Source: Oikopleura dioica
Taxonomy: Eukaryota > Chordata > Appendicularia > Copelata > Oikopleuridae
NCBI GenBank assembly: GCA_907165135.1
Contig: OU015568.1
Coordinates: forward strand, 16,503,208 to 16,567,207
DNA length: 64,000 nt
Reading direction: 5' to 3'
Part shown: positions 23,001 through 30,374 of the stretch, piece after piece
Layout: each line of letters begins with the position of its first letter
How positions within the stretch are numbered: the stretch's first letter is position 1
Notes under the pieces: generated by a model
The model's database searches: none
Seen by the model: only the letters and a program-made list of their open reading frames with translations
Told to the model about the DNA's origin: nothing
Program-made: the position numbers and the translations under genes

Positions 23001-25534
23001 TAATGTTATGCTCCACGCAGAATTTGATCAAGTATCTTTAAAGGATAATACTTTGTCATTTGAAAAACAAAATGACAAAGATATTGCCCCTTAGCTGCAC
23101 GATTCTTCGGGGAAGGTGCCGACCGCCGAGGTGAAATTCAACGCGTAGTAGTGTCGAACAAAATCGCCAAATGCTGATTGAAAAGATGGAAAAACGAGCG
23201 AGAATTTTGCTTTCAAAGCAAGTTTTTTCGCGATTAATTTTGGGCTACGGAGGAAAAACGCGTGTATTGCATGATAACGAGCAGCTAGGACGGAATTGCA
23301 CGGAAAGACACTTTGAGTTCACTTTGTAGCGAAGTAAGAGGTACCTTTGAAGGGATTAATTTGTATTTCGTAAACAAGGGGTTGAAAACTCGAGTTTTTA
23401 CGAATTTTCGTTGCTGTTTTTCTCGGGAAAATGTCAAAAGAAAATGATGCTCGCTTGGTGGCGTTTTTCTTCAAAAATGGAGCTCTCTTATTGGCTCAAT
23501 AAGAAATTTTCTAATTTCTGTTTTTCGAGTCAAAAATTAAGCAAAATTAAAAGGCGCAGGTTTTTCTTGAGGTCTTTTGAGCCGAAAAAATTTTTTTACA
23601 AAAAAGTTATAAAATCATTTGTCAAAAAGAATCATTCTCGTAATTTGTTTTCCTTGTGAACCCATCTTCAAGCACTTGAGGCGAGAATTTTCGCGTTCTT
23701 CGTGGCCTCGTTAGTAACATTTTTCGCTGGGCGCCAAAAGACTTACTGTGCTTATAAATGTTAGTAATTAGGCTAGCGAGTTGAACATAACAAGTCTTGC
23801 TGGTATTTCTGAGCTTTCACCGTTTCTGGGGAGATTATGGAGAATCCCAAGAATCTTGGCTCTTATCTCTATGCGGCGACATGGAAAAAGATTTCCTTCT
23901 TGAATTTTTCGCGCAAAAACTGCTGAATTACGTTGTTGACCGAAATTTTAAGCGATATTTTGGGGAGTCTTTCGAATTGGCAAAAAAAGAAAGAAAAATC
24001 CATTTTTCGACAGTTATTTTTTCTGACATCTGATTGGCTTACCGTCCGAAGGCGGAAATCTGATTGGTCTAAAATTGAACCAAAATTTGGTTCGAAAGTT
24101 TCATAATTCGTTAGAGATTTTGGCTTCCTGTGTTCAGCAACCTGTGTTAAAACCTGAGTCAGGGTAATATTTGAAAAGACCCTGACTCAGGTTTTTACAC
24201 AGACTGCTGAACCCACCTTCTCTCAAAGAACTAGAACTTGAGAAAAATTTTCGGAACTTTGGACCACCAAACTCTCGAGCGCGTGCATTTGCGCTCGATT
24301 AGTGAGTTTATGAGCAATTTGGCGGTCTTTTAGAATCGCGGGCTGTGGCACACGTTGCCAGCTCCTCGTTCCGTGGTTTTCCGAACCGGCGAAAGAAAGC
24401 CGGATGACCTTACTCCAGAATGTGAAAGAACATGACACGCGGAAGCGAACTTCCCACAAGTTTGAAGTTACGCGGGGAATGCGCAATTTAGAGTTTTTGC
24501 GATAATGGGATGAGATTTTACACCTTTTCCTTGGAGAGGGTCGCAGGAAACTGTTCGCTCGTACCACCAATTTGATCTTTTTAGCGGTTTTCAAGAGTTT
24601 TTGAAACTTTTTCTGAAATCTTATTGGCCAAGCGGCCGAATGCTTTAATCTGATTGGTCTAAAATGGGGAGGCCTCACAAATGGGAAATTTTTAGCCGAT
24701 AATTTTGACCAAAATTTAAGGAAAATTTTTGACCAATCAGATAAATGTATTTGGCCGTTGGGCCAATCAGATTTCTGAAAAAAATGGCGAACAAATAATT
24801 TTTTTTTCAATTTTTTGTGAACTTGAAAAACCTTTGCCTTTCGAGTTTCTTCATATCCCGCTTGTCGAATCGTGGATCTTGTAAGCCCCTTGGGCATCTG
24901 CTGGACTGCAATTTTCCGGCAAGTTTTAACTTCACCGCCTATCGTGGTTAATTAGACTCCTAGTTGTCGCTTAGCATGTCCCACCAATGGATGGAACTGC
25001 CAAAAATTCAATCAAAAGATTTAAATTGCAATTATTACGGACGCCCTTTTAGCCCTAAATCTGAAGGCTTTTGCCGACCCGAAAATTTTGATTTAGGTTC
25101 CTCGCATTTTTAATTACCCTCTCCTGGGCTCAAAAACATATAAAGAAAACCTGAGTCAGGGTCAGATAAGGCTAAAATGAAAAGCCGCATAGCGGCTTCT
25201 TTCAAATTAAAGCCGCGAAGCGGCTTTGGAAATAAAACTTTACAATCTTTTTGAAAATTCTGGCGAAGCCGCTATGCGGCTTCGTATTTCAAAAAGCCGC
25301 TGCGCGGCTTTGCATTTTAGCCTTTTCAGAACCTGACTCAGGATTTCTACACAGGCTGCCGACCTACTAGTAGACCCTAACCCTTTTTAGACAAGATCTT
25401 TATTTTACCTCTCCAGCTGCACTTGGCCAAGTATTAAGGCTCTCCACCGAGTAATCAGAACAATTCGGATAAAAAAGCAATAAGGAAGCATCGGCAACAA
25501 TCTCTAACAAAATCAGAGTCGACAAAAAACGCAT
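1832..25534 (-). CDS. Receptor-type (membrane) guanylate cyclase, natriuretic peptide receptor family, many exons
   Basis: Single-pass receptor expected at the plasma membrane, converting GTP to cGMP on ligand binding. Domain order read on the minus strand: signal peptide (25534..25409); ANF-receptor ligand-binding exons (23173..23095, 23035..22928, 20007..19902, 18802..18630, 18304..18093, 17672..17522); Cys-containing juxtamembrane exon (16049..15958); transmembrane helix with basic stop-transfer HRKK (15891..15749); kinase-homology exons (13607..13536, about 13110..13032, 10137..10043, 9496..9361, 8776..8726, 7630..7503, 6033..5988); KHD end plus dimerisation helix (4206..3930); cyclase catalytic exons (3591..3532, 3223..3007, 2761..2616, 2361 down to about 2214); tail exons ending at 1832. 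Most junctions keep phase exactly. Unresolved: one or more exons between 23.2 and 25.4 kb, the frame of the 13.0-kb exon, and the junction near 2.1-2.2 kb. The ~24-kb span is inflated by transposons in nearly every long intron. Confidence 0.85.
2201..4206 (-). CDS. Dimerisation helix and guanylate cyclase catalytic domain exons
   Basis: Exon 4206..3930 ends the kinase-homology domain ([12 protein letters not shown]) and continues into the coiled coil ending [20 protein letters not shown]. Catalytic exons follow: [12 protein letters not shown] with the first metal-binding Asp (3591..3532); [18 protein letters not shown] with the second Asp and guanine-specifying Glu region (3223..3007); [20 protein letters not shown] and [15 protein letters not shown] with the transition-state Asn/Arg region (2761..2616); then an exon reading [17 protein letters not shown] (from 2361). 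All introns here are GT-AG with phase preserved, and two contain copies of the hairpin MITE. The catalytic signature residues look intact, so I expect an active enzyme. Confidence 0.88.
2825..2910. repeat. Hairpin MITE family A, copy in guanylate cyclase intron
   Basis: Terminal inverted repeats CCTGTGTTAAATCCTGAGTC / CCTGAGTCAGGTTTTTACAC, with almost no internal sequence. It lies wholly inside the 245-nt intron between two catalytic exons (2762..3006). Confidence 0.6.
3632..3790. repeat. Hairpin MITE family A, copy in guanylate cyclase intron
   Basis: Starts AACCTGTGTAAAAAACCTGA and ends with CTGACTCAGGTTTTCTACAC plus AGG. The centre carries AAAAGCCGCGC and GAAGCCGCAAAGCAGCTTCG palindromes typical of the longer family members. 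It lies within intron 3592..3929. Confidence 0.6.
4300..4640. repeat. Hairpin MITE family A, one full and one partial copy in tandem
   Basis: Perfect hairpins AAAAGCCGCGTAGCGGCTTT and GAAGCCGCAAAGCGGCTTCG occur on each side of a short centre, followed by CCTGACTCAGGTTTTTTACT. A second truncated copy follows at about 4535-4640. Both are in the intron 4207..5987. Confidence 0.55.
4644..5323. mobile_element. Non-autonomous TTAA-flanked DNA transposon (piggyBac-like), 680 bp
   Basis: TIRs GGGTACGGGTGTCGGC (left) and GCCGACACCCGTACCC (right) are flanked on both sides by TTAA. TTAA target duplication is the hallmark of piggyBac-type transposition. No transposase ORF is visible, so it would need a partner in trans. 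It sits in the cyclase intron directly after MITE family A copies. Confidence 0.65.
5988..13607 (-). CDS. Kinase-homology domain exons of the guanylate cyclase
   Basis: Exons spell the regulatory pseudokinase of receptor cyclases: GDIVYIKKF with the ATP-site Lys (13607..13536); a short, frame-ambiguous exon at about 13110..13032; [13 protein letters not shown] (10137..10043); [12 protein letters not shown] and KITDYGL (9496..9361); [17 protein letters not shown] (8776..8726, exactly 17 codons); [20 protein letters not shown] (7630..7503); and the RPSIPTSL exon (6033..5988), which leads into CWDEEPERR. The usual kinase HRD is absent, as in the family, consistent with a non-catalytic role. The 9361 donor reads TGG|GGTCGG. 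Only a GG-AG intron or one surplus G keeps the LW-TAPELL frame. Confidence 0.8.
6350..6490. repeat. Inverted-repeat element bordered by telomere-like motif
   Basis: TTAGGGTTAGGGTTAG is followed by GAGTCCAAGATAGTCAA, and the right end TTTGACTATCTCGGACTC is its inverted partner, with an inner CCCAAGATTG / CAATCTTGGG pair. About 130 bp, non-coding. Confidence 0.5.
6561..6663. repeat. MITE family B (ACCAAAAAATGRAAGTG ends)
   Basis: Ends ACCAAAAAATGAAAGTGAAT and ACTTGCATTTTTTGGT are inverted repeats; the core contains TTTGGCCTACCAGCCAAT. The same structure recurs at 9892-9994, about 11809-11943 and 30750-30855. Confidence 0.55.
7828..7997. repeat. Hairpin MITE family A in guanylate cyclase intron
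   Basis: Left CCTGTATAGAAAACCTGAGT, internal GAAGCCGCAAAGCGGCTTCG and AAAAGCCGCTACGCGGCTTT palindromes, right CTGACTCAGGTTTTTACACA then GGTTTCCGAGCCC. Lies in the intron 7631..8725. Confidence 0.6.
9892..9994. repeat. MITE family B copy
   Basis: ACCAAAAAATGGAAGTGCAT on the left pairs with ATTTACTTCCATAATTTTGT on the right, with core ATTTGGCCTACCGGCCAATC. Preceded by a CCCTAACCCTAACCCTA telomere-like run. Confidence 0.5.
10227..10959. mobile_element. Foldback TTAA element with about 285-bp terminal inverted repeats
   Basis: Begins GGGACCTTGGCGAGCTGGCT and ends with the reverse complement, and the two arms stay near-identical for about 285 bp up to CCTAATGGGGTT / AACCCCATTAGG. TTAA flanks both ends. 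The unique centre is only about 170 bp and contains no ORF. Non-autonomous piggyBac-like element in a cyclase intron. Confidence 0.7.
10964..11790. mobile_element. Second TTAA-flanked element, directly abutting the previous one
   Basis: TIR GGGTGTCAACAACGAT on the left and ATCGTTGTTCACACCC on the right, flanked by TTAA at 10960-10963 and 11791-11794. The left TTAA is shared with the neighbouring 733-bp element, suggesting one inserted into the other's target site. No transposase ORF. Confidence 0.6.
11809..11943. repeat. MITE family B, larger variant
   Basis: GGAAGTAATAAGATAGGAAG at the left pairs with CTTCCTATCTTTATACTTCC at the right; inner GGAAGTG/CACTTCC and a GGCCGGTAGGCC core match other copies. 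Confidence 0.45.
13227..13514. mobile_element. Palindromic element of 288 bp beside a kinase-homology exon
   Basis: GGAGTTAAGAAGATTTGGAG at the left is the exact inverse of CTCCAAATCTTCTTAACTCC at the right, and pairing continues for about 120 bp per arm. It ends about 20 bp from the donor of the 13607..13536 exon. GC-rich centre, no ORF. Confidence 0.6.
15749..23173 (-). CDS. Ligand-binding ectodomain and transmembrane exons of the guanylate cyclase
   Basis: Eight exons. 23173..23095 and 23035..22928 encode the first lobe of an ANF-receptor fold ([18 protein letters not shown], then NFWVSR). 20007..19902 gives [19 protein letters not shown]. 18802..18630, 18304..18093 and 17672..17522 encode the second lobe, including [20 protein letters not shown] and NRGFASVAG, equivalent to the NRTFEGVTG-type motif of natriuretic peptide receptors. 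In exon 17672..17522 the frame shifts at a run of four C (17613-17616 on plus); one more base would restore a continuous ANF-receptor C-terminus. 16049..15958 carries three Cys before the membrane. 15891..15749 is a roughly 22-residue hydrophobic helix followed by [11 protein letters not shown]. Confidence 0.75.
17833..18058. repeat. Hairpin MITE family A in guanylate cyclase intron
   Basis: AAACCTGAGTCAGGGCTTAA at the left, AAAAGCCGCGTAGCGGCTTT and AAAGCCGCGCAGCGGCTTCG palindromes, then an inverted second half ending CCCTGACTCAGGTTTTGAAA. Lies within intron 17673..18092. Confidence 0.6.
20091..21329. mobile_element. Long-TIR foldback element with a nested second element
   Basis: ATAACGTACCCCACCCCTAG at the left and the reverse complement ending GGGGTGGGGTACGTTAT at the right; arms run about 240 bp and are rich in GCTCGCT motifs. 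A second inverted-repeat element (about 20436-20840, ends CTGTGGATTGAGCGG / CCGCTCAATCCACTG) is nested inside. No coding capacity. The host site is a cyclase intron. Confidence 0.65.
21494..21650. repeat. AATTGTCG-family inverted-repeat element
   Basis: GGGCCCAAGATTGTCGGTAA and TTACCGACAATTTTATACC form the outer pair; CCCAAGATTGTCGATTT and ATCGACAATTTAGGG the inner pair. Confidence 0.45.
22072..22190. repeat. Hairpin MITE family A, internally deleted
   Basis: CCTGTGGAGAAAACCTGAGT at the left; AAACCTGACTCAGTTTTTAG then ACAGGTTTCCGAGCCC at the right; a single AAAAGCCGCATAGCGGCTTC hairpin remains. Confidence 0.55.
25136..25366. repeat. Hairpin MITE family A in guanylate cyclase intron 1
   Basis: Two complementary halves each carrying a GCCGCNNAGCGGC hairpin (AAAAGCCGCATAGCGGCTTC and AAAAGCCGCTGCGCGGCTTT), bounded by AAACCTGAGTCAGGG and CCTGACTCAGGATTTCTACA. 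A minimal copy of only the terminal repeats lies at 24140-24215, and a CCTGTGTCAGG variant at 25803-25895. Confidence 0.55.
25409..25534 (-). CDS. Exon 1 of receptor guanylate cyclase: signal peptide
   Basis: Exactly 42 codons from an ATG to a GTAAAA donor. The first 16 residues, [16 protein letters not shown], form a classical signal peptide, followed by a short extracellular start with one Cys. It is the only plausible N-terminus on the minus strand upstream of the ANF-receptor exons. The next gene (transglutaminase) lies in the opposite orientation about 0.8 kb away, so the two genes diverge from 25.5-26.3 kb. Confidence 0.6.
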
Positions 25535-26344
25535 CTTTTCTTCATTCAACTAGAATTTTTCAACTTGTTTCTTTTCTTCGCTATTTTTTGAGACTGAACT
25601 TTCCAGTAAGAAAACAGAAGCTTGGGGGATTGGAGATCGATTGGGCCATCCGGAGAGACGAGCGCCGGAAGATTATCGGATCTGGGGCGTTTTTAAGCCA
25701 CTTTATCCGGCAACGGACACAACATTTTTATTCGGCGCAGTCTTTTGAACACACGAAAAATTGGGAATCAATCAGAACCCTTAACGTTTCAACTGGGCTC
25801 AGCAACCTGTGAACAAAACCTGTGTCAGGCTTTGCGCTATCATTTTAGTTCGTTAAAGCCTGTCTCAGGGTTTCCACACAGGTTTCCTAGCCCAGAGTTA
25901 AAACCTACTAAGATAACTCTGCTTTTTTCTTTGTCTCATAGGCTTTGTTCTTATTATTTTTTTCTAAAATGATAAATTTTAAAAATTTTCAAAATTTGGT
26001 CAAACTTTATTTTATACCTTTTTGAGAATCTGACCAAAAAAATCAAATTAATCAGCTTCTTATAAAAATCATCAAAACCCACTAATTGTGATGGCGTACG
26101 CCGTAAAAATAAATCAAATGAGCTGCCCACCGGAAATAGATTAATTTCATTATCAAGAATCTCGGAAGGTCTAAGAACCAAAGAATCTTTTTATCGGTTC
26201 ATGCTATCATAGCATTTCTATGAGTCTGCTGTCTAATCATCAGAATTCAATCATTAGGTCATAAAATTAAGGCTTTTAAGAAGTTCTCCCGCTGCTTTTT
26301 CAAATTAAATACAAAGAGACGTTTTTACGGAGAAAAAATCAGAC

Positions 26345-29300
26345 ATGTCAAAGTGCTTTTGTGGGTTGTTTGAAAAGAAGCCAGCTATAAAGCCTTGTAA
26401 GCGAATAATATTTCCAATGGCCTTGTTCATTTAAAAATTTTCTATTTAGCGAAGCCTCTGGAGCTGAAGGTCGCGGAGCCTTTTGTAAATGAGCTTGGCG
26501 AACCAACAAATGGAGCCTCGGAAGGTAACTTCAAAGATCCAGTCGACTGGTTGGTCGACGAGAATGGGAAAAGGCACCGGACCAACATGTACGATCAGAA
26601 AAACCTGATCGTGCGCCGCGCTGGAACGATAAAACTGAAGGTCGCGTTCATGCGCGAATTCAACTCGGCAGGAGACACGCTTAGACTCGAGTTTTCGACT
26701 GGCAAAGCGCCGGCTATTCAGTTCGGAACGATGGCCATTGTCGATTGCAAGGAAGACGGGAAGTTGGATAAGCTCGGCTGGTCAGGCACGCTTGAAGTGA
26801 ACGATAAAATGATCGAGGTCGTTGTCAATGTTCCTCCAACAGCGGCTATTGGAAAATACTCTGTCAAGGTTTCCGCGAATTCTCAACTTCTTATTCGTCA
26901 ATTTTCATTTTCAGTTGTCGCTGAGAACACTTCTCATCGACGGTTCAATCAGCGTTTCTTCCTCCAACCAGCCAAGTATCTACATCATCGCGAATCCAAT
27001 GTCCGAGCTGGACGGATGCTATTATGAAAACGACAACAGCGAGGAGTTCCTCGATGAGTACGTCTTCAACGACGTCGGAGCCATTTGGTCAGAAGACCGC
27101 GATTATGGCAGATTCAAATGGCTCTACGGACAATTTCAAGAGCCCGTTCTCGACCTTGCCTGCCATCTACTCGCGAATGATGATCGAACCAAAAAACCGT
27201 CTGGGGAGTGTGGCTTCGAGATCTCATTAAAATCGTCCGTTTGTTGAGCTCTAAGGCCAACTCCAACGACAACCGTGGCATTCTTGTAGGAAAATGGGAA
27301 GAACCCTACGACGATGGAAAAAGGCCGACTTCTTGGAGCGGATCCGTCAATATTTGCCGGCAATACATCAAGAATGGATACAGACCGGTCAAATACGGAC
27401 AGTGCTGGGTCTTTTCCGGACTTTTGACGAGCTTGCTGAGGTCGATCGGGATCCCGACTAGATCTGTCACCAATTTCTCTTCCGCCCACGACGGGGACGA
27501 CACGATGACAATCGACATCTACAAGGACAAAGATAACAATGAAGTTCGGCTGAATAGAAGCAGAGATTCCGTCTGGAACTTCCACGTCTGGAACGAGTGC
27601 TGGCTCCAGCGCCCTGACTTCCCGAAAAATATGGGTCTCGACGGCTGGCAGGCTGTTGATGCCACGCCGCAAGAATACTCGAATGGAATCTATCAGTGCG
27701 GCCCAGCGCCAGTAATAGCTGTTCGCCAAGGACAAACGTTTTTGAACTTCGACACCAACTTTGTCTATGGCGAGGTCAACGCGGACAGATGCACCTGGCG
27801 GCTGAACGAAAACTACGAAATTGTTGAGCTGACGGAAAGGAAAACGGACGGGATTGGACGCTTCATTTCGACGAAAGCGGAAGGAAGAAATAATTTTGCG
27901 CGGAGGGATTTGACAGATCAGTACAAATTCCGGTAAATGAGGAATTTAAAAGGTGTAGCGGGGTTATCAGTTGGGCGCCCTGACTGTCCTTTATTGGCCC
28001 TTATCTCGGTTAGGGTCAGAGTTGCAAATTTTGGTTCATTTTTGCTGAGCTGAGCTGACCTGATATTTGTGAAAAATTCTATGAGCTGCCCTTTTTCATA
28101 GGTCATTGAGCTGAGCTGAGCTGAGCAGACCCTAATTAGAGCTGAGCTGAGCTAAGTGAGCTGAACTGAGCTGTTTTTTTTGTATTTTTAGTAGTAAAAT
28201 TGTGTTAAAATCATTGAGCTGGGCTGAGCTGAGCAGAACTGATCATGTTCAAAAATTATTGAGCTGAGCTGAGTGATAATTGTATGAGCTGAGCTGAGCA
28301 GATCAGATCATTTTAGAAAATTACTGAGCGACTGCTCAGCTCACTCAGCTCAACAAATTTCCAACTCTGGTTAGGGTTAGGGACAACCGACTGGGGGTTC
28401 CTATTGGGGGTTCCGGGGGCGAAGCCTCCTGCGTTAGGCGTAAGGGGGTCCTGAAGGCGTACCCTTTGGGTACGGTTTAGGGGTGCTGACTTTTGACACC
28501 CTTCTATCGTTAAAAATATATAATATTTTATAATTATAATATAATATTTAATATTTTCGTTCAGGGAAGGGTCAAAAGAAGAACGAGAGGCATTCGACCG
28601 GGCTGTGGCTTACGCCGGAAACAGCAGGAGAGAAAGACGAGAATTCATGTTGAGAAACTACTCGAAAATCCAACGCGAGCTTCTGAACAAGACTCGCTCG
28701 ATGCTAAAATTAGAAATCGTCACGGGAGAATTTTCGATCGGCGACGACCTTGAAATCAAGCTCTTGGTTGTTTCTGCGGACAACAAAGTCGTTGAACTCG
28801 TTGAAAAGCCTAAGTTGACACTTTACTCAACTTACTACAGTTTCGGTTCCATAAAAGCTGAAGATATTTTTCGAGAAAACTTTTTTCTCGAATATTTTCT
28901 AGAATTTTTTTCGAGAAAATTGTTTTCTCGAATTTTTTTGAAAAATTTTCGAGAGAATTATTTTTTCGAATATTTTCAAAAAAAAAATTCGAGACAATAA
29001 TTTTCTCGATTTTTTTTTCTTTTTTCGAGAAAATTATTTCTCGATTTTTTTCTTTTTTCGAGAAAATTATTTCTCGAATATTTTTAGAAAATATTTTTCG
29101 AACCCAAAAACAGAGGAGGAGTAAGCCAGGTTATCGGCCAGCGCGCTTTGAAGCAAAGTTCCATCCAGAAGCGCTTCGACTCTTCAGTCGTTTTCTCCCA
29201 CAAGGAATACGAAGGGCGACTCGCTCGCGATGGCCAGAGTCACATGAGAGCAGATGCGATGATCAAGGTCAAAAATCCGACAACTGGCGAGATCGAGACG

Positions 29301-29938
29301 CACACGACCAGACACGACTTTACTCTCAGAGTTCCTCCTATGGTTACCATTGCTGTGAGTCGATTTTCTCGATGAGTTTTGTTTTTCATAAGAATTTTAG
29401 TTCAATCGGAAGAAAGCCTACGCGAGTGATCCTTGCAGCTGCGAGATCAAGATTCAAACCCCTTGACATATCCGCTTCAAAATGCTTCCCTCACGGTCGA
29501 AGCTAATGGTCTTTTTGCTGACAGAAGCTTCAATGAGAATGTTTTATTTATTCCTCAATTTGAGAGTGAAAACTTAAGGGTATCCCCGAATAATCCATTT
29601 TTTGCACTAGAACTCTTTCTGAGCTACAATTTGATACCAAAATCATTCGATTTCTTAAGAGTCTAGAGGTAGAAATCGCTGTTTGAAAATATCGTCAAAC
29701 TCGACGGGGGGATCCTTAAGAAGACATTTTTATAATTTTTTTCTTTAGACTCACACTTGAGCCAAGAACACCCTACACGTTGAATTTTGATTTCACTCCT
29801 GAAAAGGCGGGAAATTTCACGATTGTCGTCGATCTCGACAGTCGAGAAGTTCAAGTAAGTGTATTCACCCTCGACTTTTTCTATCAATCAATTTTTTAGA
29901 ATATCAAAGCTGATGCCACCTTCGAAGTCCTGGAATAA
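26345..29938 (+). CDS. Transglutaminase (protein-glutamine gamma-glutamyltransferase), eight exons
   Basis: Ca2+-dependent protein cross-linking enzyme. Exons: 26345-26396, 26450-26868, 26915-27932, 28565-28839, 29116-29354, 29401-~29578, ~29749-29854, 29900-29938. Starts MSKCFCGLFEKKP, whose Cys cluster could be acylated; there is no signal peptide. Domains in order: N-terminal beta-sandwich; catalytic core with KYGQCWVFSG (Cys), FHVWNECWLQRPD (His) and WQAVDATPQE (Asp), so the triad is intact; two C-terminal barrels (VFSHKEYEGRL; NPLTYPLQNASLTVEANGL). Introns are 46-53 nt except 628- and 276-nt repeat-filled ones and a 170-nt one. Frame is lost once in A6 at 27191-27196 and once at CAAACCCC near 29456. 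One extra A in each restores the family motifs, so I suspect sequencing error, not a pseudogene. Confidence 0.9.
28040..28360. repeat. Degenerate GAGCT pentamer repeats in transglutaminase intron
   Basis: Runs of GAGCTGAGCTGAGCTGAGC and variants in several blocks, with a short inverted copy (GCTCAGCTCACTCAGCTC) at the end. Entirely inside intron 27933-28564. Confidence 0.7.
28870..29105. repeat. TCGAGAAAA / TTTTCTCGA palindromic repeats in transglutaminase intron
   Basis: At least eight alternating TCGAGAAAAT and ATTTCTCGAAT units form a low-complexity, self-complementary tract in the intron 28840-29115. A GTTTCG donor (after TACTACA) and acceptor CAGAG at 29115 give an in-phase STYYRGVSQV junction. 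Confidence 0.6.
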
Positions 29939-30374
29939 GCCGCCTTGAAATCTGCCCGCGCTTTGAACTCGAATATCTAATTTATAATTTTTCTGCTGAA
30001 ATTTTTTATTGCCACAATGTAAATAAACAAAAAATATGTTAAATCGAAGTGGAAGAATTTCAAGGGGGAAGACATCAAGAATGATGATTTTCGAAACGAA
30101 AATGAATATGAACAGTATCAAGAAAGTGAGCTGAAATCTTTCTTTTTGTTGCCACAAGTAGTTTTATCAAGTTTGTGGTGCTCAAGGTTTCTTTATATAT
30201 TTTTATTAGATCAAATATAGGAAATAATTTCTCTCTTATTTCTTAGCAATATCGTTTTCAAAAAGGTTGTTCCACTGACATAATTTTATGGCTCATAAAA
30301 AATGTATTCAAATATAAATTCTTCTTCACACAAATGGATCATATCAAAGATTCGATTTTTCGGGGACGAGAGAA

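Noticed and set aside
24223-24897. 224-residue open frame on the minus strand
   Set aside because: Composition is Lys/Phe/Arg-rich, reads through repeat-like CCAATCAG sequence and MITE remnants, and has no family motif; most of it must be cyclase intron, although a small unrecognised exon near 24250-24330 cannot be excluded.
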